A DNA stretch of 64,000 nucleotides from Tumidithrix helvetica (GTDB lineage: Bacteria > Cyanobacteriota > Cyanobacteriia > Pseudanabaenales > Pseudanabaenaceae), in assembly GCF_965232925.1 (NCBI RefSeq), contig NZ_CBDDRA010000021.1:1-64000 (forward strand), written 5' to 3'. The translations under genes were made by a program, and so were the position numbers. The notes under the pieces are model-generated. The model did not search any database, was not told where the DNA came from, and worked only from the letters and a program-made list of their open reading frames with translations. Every line of letters begins with the position of its first letter. Position 1 is the first letter of the stretch. Below, one piece after another: positions 17,735 to 25,742 of the stretch.

Positions 17735-18556
17735 ATGTCCGAAGATCAATCTCAACAATCCGCCGTAGCCCTTACCCCTGAGTCGGCGATCGCGAGTTTG
17801 CGATCGACCGATTTAAGTCAAAGGTACTACGCAGCTTGGTGGCTTGGTAAAATGCGCGTACATGAAGCTGTAGATGCCTTGATCGTTGCCTTAGAGGACA
17901 ATGACGATCGCACGGACTTAGGTGGATATCCCCTGAGACGAATTGCGGCTAGAGCCCTTGGCAAACTGGGAAACCCTAGTGCCATACCCGCTCTATTAAA
18001 GTCATTAAATTGCGAAGACTTTTACGTGCGAGAAGCTGCAGCGCAAGCGATTGAAGCGATCGCTGCGAGTTCGCCCGAAAGTTTTAATGCTGCCCAGGTT
18101 TGTACGGCTACTTTGACGCGCTTACTACAAAGTAAGGTGATCGATAGTGTCAAACTAGAGCAGCCCTACGAAGCAATTTTAGAAGCACTCGGAAGGCTAA
18201 AAGCAGTTTCTAGTCAGACTGCGGTTGAGCCATACCTTCAGCATCGTTTACCTCGGATTCGTTTTGCTGCCGCCAGGGCAATGTATGGTTTAACTGGGGC
18301 ATCTGAATATGCCGAATTACTAGTGAAAGGGTTGGACAATCCTGACATTAATCTTCGTCAGGCAGTGCTGACAGATCTTGGTGAAATTGGCTACTTGCCA
18401 GCAGTAGAAGCGATCGCTCAGTGTCAAGCTGAACATGGCTTTAAACTGTTTGCGCTCAAGAGTATTCTTGACATGCACCTACCCAAAGCACAATTCGATC
18501 TGAGTCTCACAGAGCCCTTACAGCAGATAATGTTGTATATGGACGATCTACTTTAA
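17735..18556 (+). CDS. cpcE: Phycocyanin alpha-subunit phycocyanobilin lyase, CpcE type
   Basis: 273 residues of HEAT-like repeats. The start of the repeat region, LSQRYYAAWWLGKMRVHEAV, and DRTDLGGYPLRRIAARALGKLG are close to CpcE (GGYPLRR is the hallmark); the end FKLFALKSILD and QIMLYMDDLL also fits. CpcE and CpcF form a heterodimer that attaches phycocyanobilin to Cys84 of alpha-phycocyanin. PecE and CpeY are relatives but match less well in the motifs I can recall. It is 41 bp upstream of cpcF. The cpcBA genes are not in the window. Confidence 0.82.
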   Translation: MSEDQSQQSAVALTPESAIASLRSTDLSQRYYAAWWLGKMRVHEAVDALIVALEDNDDRTDLGGYPLRRIAARALGKLGNPSAIPALLKSLNCEDFYVREAAAQAIEAIAASSPESFNAAQVCTATLTRLLQSKVIDSVKLEQPYEAILEALGRLKAVSSQTAVEPYLQHRLPRIRFAAARAMYGLTGASEYAELLVKGLDNPDINLRQAVLTDLGEIGYLPAVEAIAQCQAEHGFKLFALKSILDMHLPKAQFDLSLTEPLQQIMLYMDDLL

Positions 18557-18597
18557 GAACAAAAATTTATAAAACACTAGCAATCAAAAAAATTTCA

Positions 18598-19248
18598 ATG
18601 AACACCATTGATTCTTTAATTGAAGCAGTAGAGCAAACCCCTACGCCAACGGAGCTGATTCATGCAGCTCAAACCCTGGCAGATAGCCACTCAGCGTTGG
18701 CAGTACCTAGCCTTATTGCGATTTTAGGCTATGAAAATCTAGCCGCTGCTAGCATCGCTATGCGCGGGCTTGTCAGCATTGGGCGTAGCGCTGTTGAGCC
18801 TTTAATGGCAGCGATCGACGAAGAAAACTATGAAGCGCGAATTTACATCGTTCGGGCTTTAGCGGCGATCGGCGATCCGCGATCGCTAGATATCCTGTTC
18901 GAATGTGCAGAGACTGACTTTACGGCTAGCGTGCGGCGTGCAGCGATCAAGGGTCTAGGCAATGTTCGCTGGCATTGGCTCACCCAAGATCTAGAACAAG
19001 ACTTGCATTGGAGTCGAGAGGCGATAGGTGTTGCCCAAGATCGCGTCCTGCGTACCCTCCGCTTTCTGCTTGACGATCGCGACTGGTCGATGCGCTATGC
19101 TGCCGTTGTTGCTTTAGATGCGATCGCCGCCAGTAACAGTGGCATAAACGTCTTTAACATCTTGAAGGTGGCGCAAGTTCGAGAAAGCGACATCTCCGTC
19201 CAAGCTCGCATTCGCACGGCTTTACAAAAACAGTTGGTCACTGCCTAA
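18598..19248 (+). CDS. cpcF: Phycocyanobilin lyase subunit, CpcF type
   Basis: 216 residues of HEAT-like repeats (SIAMRGLVSIGRSAVEPLMAA, YIVRALAAIGDPRSL, VRRAAIKGLGNVRWHWL, MRYAAVVALDAIA). It is the partner of CpcE in the heterodimeric lyase and the second gene of the pair. Length matches CpcF. Its 3' end overlaps the 3' end of the convergent DUF721 gene by 11 bp, so no terminator fits between them. Confidence 0.82.
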   Translation: MNTIDSLIEAVEQTPTPTELIHAAQTLADSHSALAVPSLIAILGYENLAAASIAMRGLVSIGRSAVEPLMAAIDEENYEARIYIVRALAAIGDPRSLDILFECAETDFTASVRRAAIKGLGNVRWHWLTQDLEQDLHWSREAIGVAQDRVLRTLRFLLDDRDWSMRYAAVVALDAIAASNSGINVFNILKVAQVRESDISVQARIRTALQKQLVTA

Positions 19249-19813
19249 ATAAATACTGACTAGCGCAGGCACGGCACATCTGCCAGCGGGCGATTTCCCC
19301 CTGCGGGCTAGGACAACCACAGCGATCGCATTTCGGGAGTTCCGACGATCGCTGTTTGATTAGGGCTGACCATCGGTCAAACGCCTCTAGGGCATCTTGC
19401 GGCGGCTTTACTGGGGCAGTTTGCGGGGCAGTTTGCGTAGTTGCAACAGAGAGGTAACTGGGATGCTGTTTGAGTTGCTCTGTGAGATCTGGGCGTAGTG
19501 GCTGTTTCGGCTTAGATGCCCACTTGGCAGTAGAAAAGTGAATATCGGCGATCGCAGGCGCGATCGCCAGTTGTGCGTTGAGCTTTGTCAAGATTCTGAC
19601 CCGCTCAAAAGACAGAGCCTGCGACCATACAGAGCTAGACACGGCTACCTGCAATACCTGCTGATAAACGCCAGTGGGACGAGTTTGGCTGGCAACCGAA
19701 TCGCCGACAATTTCTGACCAAGTTTGCAAAATTTGCAGAAACTGATTGCGTTGCTGCCAATTCGTTTGGCTTTGAATATGCCCAATAACCTGTGATAAAC
19801 CCGTTAGTGACAT
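19238..19813 (-). CDS. DUF721 (DciA-like) protein with C-terminal zinc ribbon
   Basis: 191 residues. The N-terminal ~90 (LQILQTWSEIVGDSVASQTRP ... VLQVAVSSSVWSQALSFERV) is DUF721, the fold of DciA, which loads the replicative helicase in many bacteria. A Pro/Gln linker follows, then a four-Cys zinc ribbon (CDRCGCPSP ... CRACASQYLF) at the C-terminus. Whether it acts in helicase loading here is inference. It shares 11 bp tail-to-tail with cpcF; upp lies immediately upstream (27 bp). Confidence 0.75.
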   Translation of the reverse strand: MSLTGLSQVIGHIQSQTNWQQRNQFLQILQTWSEIVGDSVASQTRPTGVYQQVLQVAVSSSVWSQALSFERVRILTKLNAQLAIAPAIADIHFSTAKWASKPKQPLRPDLTEQLKQHPSYLSVATTQTAPQTAPVKPPQDALEAFDRWSALIKQRSSELPKCDRCGCPSPQGEIARWQMCRACASQYLFRQ

Positions 19814-19840
19814 CGTGAATTTATCTAAATAACGATTCGA

Positions 19841-20491
19841 TCAAGTGCCAAAGGCGCGATCGCCTGCATCACCCAGTCCAGGCACGATCCACCCTCGATC
19901 GTCCACCACCTCATCAATGGCAGCAGCATAGACTTGAAGGCTAGGAAACTTTTGATTGAGCTTTTGCAGTGCAGGTGGGGCGCAGATTACATTCACAATC
20001 CTGATCGAACTGGGGTCAGCGCCTCGTTCTACCAACATTTCTAGAACCGAGACGATCGTGTTTCCCGTTGCCATCATGGGCTCGGTAATTAAAATTTTTG
20101 TCTCTGGAGCAAATTGTTGGGGCAGACGATTTAAATAGCAACTGGCTTCAAGCGTCTCTTCGTTGCGCACCAAGCCGAGATGATAGACGCTTGCCGTCGG
20201 TAAAAGTGGCTGACAGCCCTCTAGCAATGCCAAACCTGCCCGTAAAATGGGCACGATCGCGATCGGGGTTGCAGGATCGATAATATGCCCCGTTGCAGGT
20301 TGTAACGGTGTCTCGATGCCCACCTCTAACACAGGCAACCAGTCTCGAATCGCCTCATAGGTAAGCCAACGCCCCAGTTCGCAAATGGCAGTACGAAATA
20401 GGGGAACAGGTGTATTTTTATCCCGCGTCACTGCTAACCAGTGCTTAATCAGGGGATGGGGTGGAACGTAAATTCGTAGTTGTGCCGCCAT
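19841..20491 (-). CDS. upp: Uracil phosphoribosyltransferase
   Basis: 216 residues from ATG 20491; the extension to 20533 is not family sequence. It makes UMP from uracil and PRPP in pyrimidine salvage. Motifs: IAIVPILRAGLALLEG for substrate recognition, the PRPP loop ITEPMMATGNTIV, and the C-terminal uracil-binding region DEVVDDRGWIVPGLGDAGDRAFGT. The PRPP loop has EPMMATGNT where many enzymes have DPMLATGGS. Closely upstream of the DUF721 gene on the same strand. Confidence 0.93.
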   Translation of the reverse strand: MAAQLRIYVPPHPLIKHWLAVTRDKNTPVPLFRTAICELGRWLTYEAIRDWLPVLEVGIETPLQPATGHIIDPATPIAIVPILRAGLALLEGCQPLLPTASVYHLGLVRNEETLEASCYLNRLPQQFAPETKILITEPMMATGNTIVSVLEMLVERGADPSSIRIVNVICAPPALQKLNQKFPSLQVYAAAIDEVVDDRGWIVPGLGDAGDRAFGT

Positions 20492-20649
20492 TCGTCTTTT
20501 TCGTGTTGATGAGATTGAGTGTTTGAGTACCAAATCAAGTAAACCACGATCGCATGGCTATAACGCATGAGCCTAGTCCTAGCCCTAGAAAATCCAGTGT
20601 TGCTAGGGCGTTATCGGATTCGATGGCAACCCAATCATGAATAGAAAAT

Positions 20650-21492
20650 TTATGGATTGCAGAACGAGCAGTATTGTGGGTCTGCTGTTTTTAATCCGTC
20701 AGGGAAAAGAAGCTCTTGGCTGAAATTACAATGTTGACACCGATAGATTGCAGCACGGGTGAGTTTTGTCGGAATGCCACAAATACGGCAACGCAGACCA
20801 GCTTTATATTCTGCGATCGCATAGCCAGGGGCGTCACATTGCGGGCAAAGGCTCTGCATCTTTTCGATTAGATTCCGAGTGGCTTTCTCAATATTGAGCA
20901 TTCGGGTGGGATTGTAAAGGGCGCGCATATCCGTTTCCAGATGCAAGGGTTCGTTTGGGAAATCATGCAGACTTTGTTCTACAACTTCCCTGAGTACTTC
21001 TAGGGTGGTGATGCCCTTCGCGATTTTGCGATCGCTCCCGATCGCGACCAACCCATGGGACGGGAAGCCGACTTGCTGGGCGAATTTTTCCGCTTCTTGC
21101 CAGCTTCTTATACTTTGATGGCTGAAGTTCGTGTCTGTAGAAAAGGCTTCGCCGATAATTTCTAAGTCGTTGGCTCGATCGAGCAATAGGAGAATTTCAC
21201 GATTGCAGGCGATCGCGGGGAAAGCAGGGTGGGGTGCGAAACTACCTTCACTGGCGATCGATAAAGTCTCTCCTGTAAGTTCTAACACTGCTTCGGCTTT
21301 ACGTCTGGCGGCGGCGATTTGGGTTCCCATTCTTTGAATCTCTCTGGTGAATGTCCCAAATGCATCCGTATTAAAGTTTTGCGGCAAGATCGACTGTATG
21401 CCAAATGCTTGCTCTAGAATCGGAGCAATTACCCTTTCTTTGCCATGCATCGTGGCGATCGCCGCAGTACGTCGAGCAAATACCCTTGACAT
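20650..21492 (-). CDS. DUF6671 family protein with zinc ribbons
   Basis: 280 residues. The start FARRTAAIATMHGKERVIAPI and the middle SFAPHPAFPAIACNREILLL/D fit DUF6671, a family of unknown role. The last ~70 residues hold paired CxxC knuckles: CPQCDAPGY, CRICGIPTK, CQHCNF, CSFCNP. Metal binding is very likely. A 39-codon ORF lies 9 bp upstream on the same strand. Confidence 0.75.
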   Translation of the reverse strand: MSRVFARRTAAIATMHGKERVIAPILEQAFGIQSILPQNFNTDAFGTFTREIQRMGTQIAAARRKAEAVLELTGETLSIASEGSFAPHPAFPAIACNREILLLLDRANDLEIIGEAFSTDTNFSHQSIRSWQEAEKFAQQVGFPSHGLVAIGSDRKIAKGITTLEVLREVVEQSLHDFPNEPLHLETDMRALYNPTRMLNIEKATRNLIEKMQSLCPQCDAPGYAIAEYKAGLRCRICGIPTKLTRAAIYRCQHCNFSQELLFPDGLKTADPQYCSFCNP

Positions 21493-21501
21493 GGTGAGAA
21501 A

Positions 21502-21621
21502 TTAAGCTTTACCTACAATCTGTGTTAGCGATCCCAACATGCGACTAGTTCCCAAATGGATTGCCTGTTGCACGAGTTGGGGAATTAGCTCGATGGCTTT
21601 AAGGGGAATTGTGATGCTCAT
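21502..21621 (-). CDS. Possible 39-residue small protein
   Basis: ATG at 21621 to TAA at 21502, reading MSITIPLKAIELIPQLVQQA then IHLGTSRMLGSLTQIVGKA. It ends 9 bp before the DUF6671 start and lies in the same direction, as a leader ORF might. The peptide is amphipathic-looking and not recognised. No strong ribosome site precedes it. Coding status is uncertain. Confidence 0.35.
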   Translation of the reverse strand: MSITIPLKAIELIPQLVQQAIHLGTSRMLGSLTQIVGKA

Positions 21622-21716
21622 AGTATGTTAGAGAAAGTGGCGATCGCACCAAATTAATCTTACGCGATCCTAAGCTAGTTTAGGATCGCGTTCCATCGAG
21701 CTTATCTCTAGTCAAT

Positions 21717-22568
21717 TTACTCAGTATCATCGTGGGCAAAACGACGATAGAGATAGTCTAGAGCATAGTTACGCAATTCGTAATATTCGGGATCCTCCAT
21801 AATGCGGGTGCGATTGCGCGGGCGGGGAAAGTGGATATCCATGACTTCACCGATGTTCGCCGCAGGTCCATTGGTCATCATGACTAGCCGATCTGCGAGA
21901 AATAATGCCTCATCAATATCGTGGGTGATCATGAGTACGGTACAACGGTAGTCGTTCCAGATTTTAAGGAGTTCTTCTTGTAATTCTTCTTTGGTGATCG
22001 CATCCAATGCGCCAAAAGGTTCGTCAAGGATGAGTACCTGCGGACGAATTGCCAAGGCACGGGCGATCGCCACCCTTTGTTTCATCCCGCCAGACAGTTG
22101 CGTGGGATTTTTATCCGCCGCTTCGGTCAGACCCACCATTGCCAAGTGATCGCGCACGATTTTATCTTTTTCTGCCTTTGACTTATTGGGATAAACAGAA
22201 TCTACACCCAAATAGATATTCTCAAAGGAAGTCAACCAAGGCAGCAGGGCGTAATTTTGAAACACCATCATGCGATCGGGACCCGGCTCAGAAATACGTT
22301 TGGATTGCAATCGCACTTCTCCATCGGTGGGCTTGGAAAATCCTGATACCATATTTAATAGGGTGGATTTGCCGCAACCAGAGTGACCGATTAAGCAGAT
22401 AAATTCACCTTCATAAACCGTGAGATTGACATCTTTGAGAACGGTATACCCTTCGGGCTGAGAGGTGGGATAGACCTTTGAGACGCCTTCAATCGTCAAA
22501 AATGGCTCGCGATTTTCCCCAGACTTTGTCGTTTGTGCTGTGGTTTGGATTGGTTGAATTGCTTGCAT
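21717..22568 (-). CDS. cmpD: Bicarbonate ABC transporter ATP-binding protein
   Basis: 283 residues, a complete ABC ATPase: Walker A GHSGCGKSTL, Q-loop MVFQNYALLPWL, signature LSGGMKQRVAIARAL, Walker B VLILDEPFGALD and H-switch ITHDIDEALFLADR. Last gene of the four-gene set. NrtD and CmpD are very similar; the bicarbonate assignment rests on the CmpA-type binding protein in the same operon and the divergent CO2-uptake genes. In related bacteria expression is induced by low CO2 through CmpR. Confidence 0.85.
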   Translation of the reverse strand: MQAIQPIQTTAQTTKSGENREPFLTIEGVSKVYPTSQPEGYTVLKDVNLTVYEGEFICLIGHSGCGKSTLLNMVSGFSKPTDGEVRLQSKRISEPGPDRMMVFQNYALLPWLTSFENIYLGVDSVYPNKSKAEKDKIVRDHLAMVGLTEAADKNPTQLSGGMKQRVAIARALAIRPQVLILDEPFGALDAITKEELQEELLKIWNDYRCTVLMITHDIDEALFLADRLVMMTNGPAANIGEVMDIHFPRPRNRTRIMEDPEYYELRNYALDYLYRRFAHDDTE

Positions 22569-22619
22569 AATTCTTAAAAGCTCATGTTAAATGGATAATC
22601 TTAAAGACCTCTCCCCTAG

Positions 22620-22642
22620 CCCCTCTCCTGCAAGGAGAGGGG
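22620..22642. repeat. Hairpin repeat in cmpC-cmpD spacer
   Basis: CCCCTCTCCT / AGGAGAGGGG stem. It belongs to the same dispersed G-rich family as the hairpins at 24731, 25707 and 31013. Flanking CTAGCCCC matches the CTAGGGG part of the family on the other strand. Confidence 0.75.
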
Positions 22643-22690
22643 GACAAGAAAAACGCTTTCTCATTATTGGGGAGAATCTGGGAGAGGTTC

Positions 22691-24694
22691 CTAGGCAACT
22701 TTGACTCTGGGTGTGTCAATAATGACATCGGCAATGTGAATGTCACTCTTGATTTCTAGGCTGTTGAGATAACCGATCGGATCGTCAGTGTTGAAAATGC
22801 TGCCATCAAATAGCTGAATGGGTGGGCGTTTGTAGCCAACTTCCAGCATTCCCAATTCTCTCGCTGCGGTACTAAAGGCAGAGACACTACAGATTCTCTC
22901 TAGGATCTCAACCCAATTGCGTGGAAATGGAACGGTTGCCCATCGTGCCATCTGAGTCATGATCCAGAGCTGCTCGGTACGGCTGGGACGATTGAGTCCA
23001 GTACCGTAAAACTGGTGGTGTGCGTACTGTCTGAGGGGTTGGTCTATAGAGCAAGTATAGAGGTCGGGACTGCCAATATTGATATATTCAGGATCGGTAT
23101 CGACATACTCAGGACGACAGAGGATTTGACGAATTTCTTCGGCATTGTTGTCATCGGCGCAATATTCGCAGGCTTCCAGTAAGGCTTTAATCAGAGCCAA
23201 ATGGGTATTGGGGTAAGCCAATGCCCACTCCTCTCTTACACCCAAAACCTTGCCAGGATGTCCCAGCCAGATTTCTAAATCCGTCGCGATCGTGTAGCCA
23301 ATTCCTTCCGTGGCAGCGCGGATATTCCATGGTTCGCCGACACAGTACCCATCGATATTGCCTGCTTTGAGGTTGGCTACCATTTGAGCGGGTGGAATTG
23401 TGGTGAGACTAACGTCGCGATCGGGGTGAATGCCACCAGCCGCCAACCAGTAGCGTAATAGCAAGTTATGCAAAGAGGATGGATGCACCATGCCTAGGGT
23501 GTGAACGCGATCGCTTGTCTCCAATAAAGACTGTTTGAAATCACTTAATGTAAACACACCTCGATCGAAAAACTGCTTGCCAAGCGTAATGCCATTACCA
23601 TTGCGCGTCAGGGTGAGCGAAGTCGTCATGGGTATGGGCTTGCCATCCCTACCGCCAAGCGTCAACCATAGCGGCATTCCCGCTGGAACCTGTGCTGCAT
23701 CAAGATAGGAATTCGCTAAACCATCTGTGATACCGCGCCAACTGGGTTCGCGTACCAAGGTGACTTCATCCAGTCCATGTTTGGCAAAAAATCCCTTTTC
23801 CTTGGCGATCGCTAAGGGCGCACAGGCAGTCAGGGGTACGAAGCCAATTTCCAAGTTGACTTTCTCCAAGCCGTAGCGACTGGTAACGGTCTTGCTTCTA
23901 GCTTTAAATTTTTTGTCTTTCTTTTGTTGGTTGAGAAAGTAGATAATCTCGCTGCGCATGCTGTAGTAGCTGGGATGATTCACGACTTCCAAGCGATGGC
24001 GCGGACGGGGAATATTGACTTCCATAATTTGTCCGATCTTGGATTCGGGTCCATTGGTCAACATGACGACGCGATCGCTGAGCAACAGAGCTTCATCGAC
24101 ATCGTGGGTTACCATAATTGCTGTGACATGGCTCTCTTCGCAGATTTCCATGAGTTTTTCTTGCAGGTTACCTCTGGTCAGAGCATCCAATGCGCCAAAA
24201 GGTTCATCCAGTAATAATAGTTTGGGACGAATGGACAGGGCGCGGGCGATCGCCACCCGCTGTTTCATACCCCCTGAGAGCTGTCCGGGTGGCTTGTCGG
24301 CAGCATGGCTCAAACCCACCATATTGATATTGTGCTCGATGATACTGTCTTGCTCGGCTTTAGGGAGATGTCCCAAGACCTGTTCTACGGCGAGGGCGAT
24401 ATTTTGACGTACCGTGAGCCAAGGCAAAAGGGAATAGTTTTGAAATACCACCATGCGATCGGGCCCTGGGCTGCTAATCCGTTCTTCTTCTAGCATGACA
24501 ATCCCTTCGGTGGGCAAGTCCAAACCCGCTACCATATTGAGGAGCGTAGATTTGCCGCAACCAGAGTGACCGATCAGGGAGATAAATTCGCCTTTCTTAA
24601 TTTCGAGGCTGATATCCTTAAGGGCAACGTAAGTGCCTCCATTCGAGAGTGAAAAAACTTTATCGATGCGATCGACAGAAACAAATTCAGGCAT
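22691..24694 (-). CDS. cmpC: Bicarbonate ABC transporter ATP-binding protein with fused solute-binding domain
   Basis: 667 residues in two parts. Residues 1-~255 are the ABC ATPase (GHSGCGKSTL, LSGGMKQRVAIARAL, LLLLDEPFGALD, VTHDVDEALLLSDR). From ~285 a CmpA/NrtA-like domain begins (LEIGFVPLTACAPLAIAKEK) and continues to the end. This fusion is unique to NrtC/CmpC, where the extra domain regulates transport. Context (CmpA-type binding protein, ndhF3 neighbours) favours CmpC. It is followed by cmpD after a 122-bp spacer containing a hairpin repeat. Confidence 0.87.
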   Translation of the reverse strand: MPEFVSVDRIDKVFSLSNGGTYVALKDISLEIKKGEFISLIGHSGCGKSTLLNMVAGLDLPTEGIVMLEEERISSPGPDRMVVFQNYSLLPWLTVRQNIALAVEQVLGHLPKAEQDSIIEHNINMVGLSHAADKPPGQLSGGMKQRVAIARALSIRPKLLLLDEPFGALDALTRGNLQEKLMEICEESHVTAIMVTHDVDEALLLSDRVVMLTNGPESKIGQIMEVNIPRPRHRLEVVNHPSYYSMRSEIIYFLNQQKKDKKFKARSKTVTSRYGLEKVNLEIGFVPLTACAPLAIAKEKGFFAKHGLDEVTLVREPSWRGITDGLANSYLDAAQVPAGMPLWLTLGGRDGKPIPMTTSLTLTRNGNGITLGKQFFDRGVFTLSDFKQSLLETSDRVHTLGMVHPSSLHNLLLRYWLAAGGIHPDRDVSLTTIPPAQMVANLKAGNIDGYCVGEPWNIRAATEGIGYTIATDLEIWLGHPGKVLGVREEWALAYPNTHLALIKALLEACEYCADDNNAEEIRQILCRPEYVDTDPEYINIGSPDLYTCSIDQPLRQYAHHQFYGTGLNRPSRTEQLWIMTQMARWATVPFPRNWVEILERICSVSAFSTAARELGMLEVGYKRPPIQLFDGSIFNTDDPIGYLNSLEIKSDIHIADVIIDTPRVKVA

Positions 24695-24730
24695 AGGTTT
24701 ATGGAGTGTAGAGTGATTATTCTGGATATT

Positions 24731-24751
24731 CCTCCCCTTGCCAAGGGGAGG
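24731..24751. repeat. Hairpin repeat in cmpB-cmpC spacer
   Basis: Perfect 10-bp stem CCTCCCCTTG / CAAGGGGAGG with a one-base centre; same repeat family as at 22620 and 31013. Confidence 0.8.
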
Positions 24752-24785
24752 TTGGATGGGGACAGCGAGCGAAGTCCAACTGAGC

Positions 24786-25619
24786 CTATTGCTCCTTCGC
24801 GATCAAGGTTTGCAATTTCGCCATCAGTTTGTCGAGAATCAGACCCACTGCACCAATGTAAAATAGCGCCAAAATCACTTCGCTCACATTTCCATTCGTG
24901 TAGGCGTTCCAAATAAAGAAGCCGATACCGACAATTCCTGACATCACGATTTCCGCTGCAATAATCGCCAACCAAGCCAAACCGATCGCAATTCTCAAGC
25001 CCGTAAAGATATAAGGAAGCGCTGATGGGATTAGAATCTTAAAGAAGAACTTGGCACGCGAGAGCTTTAAAACTCTAGAAACGTTACGGTAGTCTTGCGG
25101 AATTTGCTGCACGCCTACGGCTGTATTGATTAAAATTGGCCAGATTGCCGTAATGAAAATTACGAATAGTGCTGCTGGCTCATTTTTTTGCAGAGCTGCC
25201 AGAGCAATCGGAACCCATGCTAGCGGTGGTACTGTGCGCAAAAACTGGAAAATCGGATCGAGTGCCTTGGACATGACTTTACTGGTTCCCACCAGAATCC
25301 CCAAGCTGATGCCGACGATCGCCGCGAGGGTATAACCCATTGCCACCCGTTGCAGGCTGGCGAGTACCTGCCAAAACAATCCTTTATCCGTGCCGCCCTT
25401 GTCGTAGAACGGATAGAGAATCAAAATCCAAGTTTGTTGCACCACTTTGATCGGGCCTGGCAATATCGCGCCAGGAAGCATGGTGAATAGCTGCCAAATT
25501 ACCAAAAAAATTGCGATCGCCACCAGAGGAGGAACAATATTTGGCAACAGCTTTTGAATTTGCGCTGTCACTACATTGGCGAAAGAATTGCTTTTGGGTC
25601 GTCGCTGAATTGCAGTCAT
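24786..25619 (-). CDS. cmpB: Bicarbonate ABC transporter permease
   Basis: 277 residues from ATG 25619 (the longer frame to 25691 is not family sequence). Several transmembrane helices; the permease EAA loop is visible in SRVLKLSRAKFFFKILIPSA then LPYIFTGLRIAIGLAWL, which docks the ATPases. N-terminal helix is PPLVAIAIFLVIWQLFTM. It forms the inner-membrane channel with CmpA, CmpC and CmpD. Confidence 0.87.
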   Translation of the reverse strand: MTAIQRRPKSNSFANVVTAQIQKLLPNIVPPLVAIAIFLVIWQLFTMLPGAILPGPIKVVQQTWILILYPFYDKGGTDKGLFWQVLASLQRVAMGYTLAAIVGISLGILVGTSKVMSKALDPIFQFLRTVPPLAWVPIALAALQKNEPAALFVIFITAIWPILINTAVGVQQIPQDYRNVSRVLKLSRAKFFFKILIPSALPYIFTGLRIAIGLAWLAIIAAEIVMSGIVGIGFFIWNAYTNGNVSEVILALFYIGAVGLILDKLMAKLQTLIAKEQ

Positions 25620-25706
25620 AGAATCCTCTAATAATGTTCGTGTGTTTGTAAAAACGGAAAAATGTAGGGAGATAAAGCTAGGTGATGCCACGCTTTTAAT
25701 TCTTGT

Positions 25707-25730
25707 CCCACTCTCTGTTTTGGAGAGGGG
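25707..25730. repeat. Hairpin repeat in cmpA-cmpB spacer
   Basis: CCCACTCTC / GAGAGGGG imperfect stem followed by CTAGGGGAGCGG, a degenerate member of the same G-rich family. Confidence 0.6.
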
Positions 25731-25742
25731 CTAGGGGAGCGG

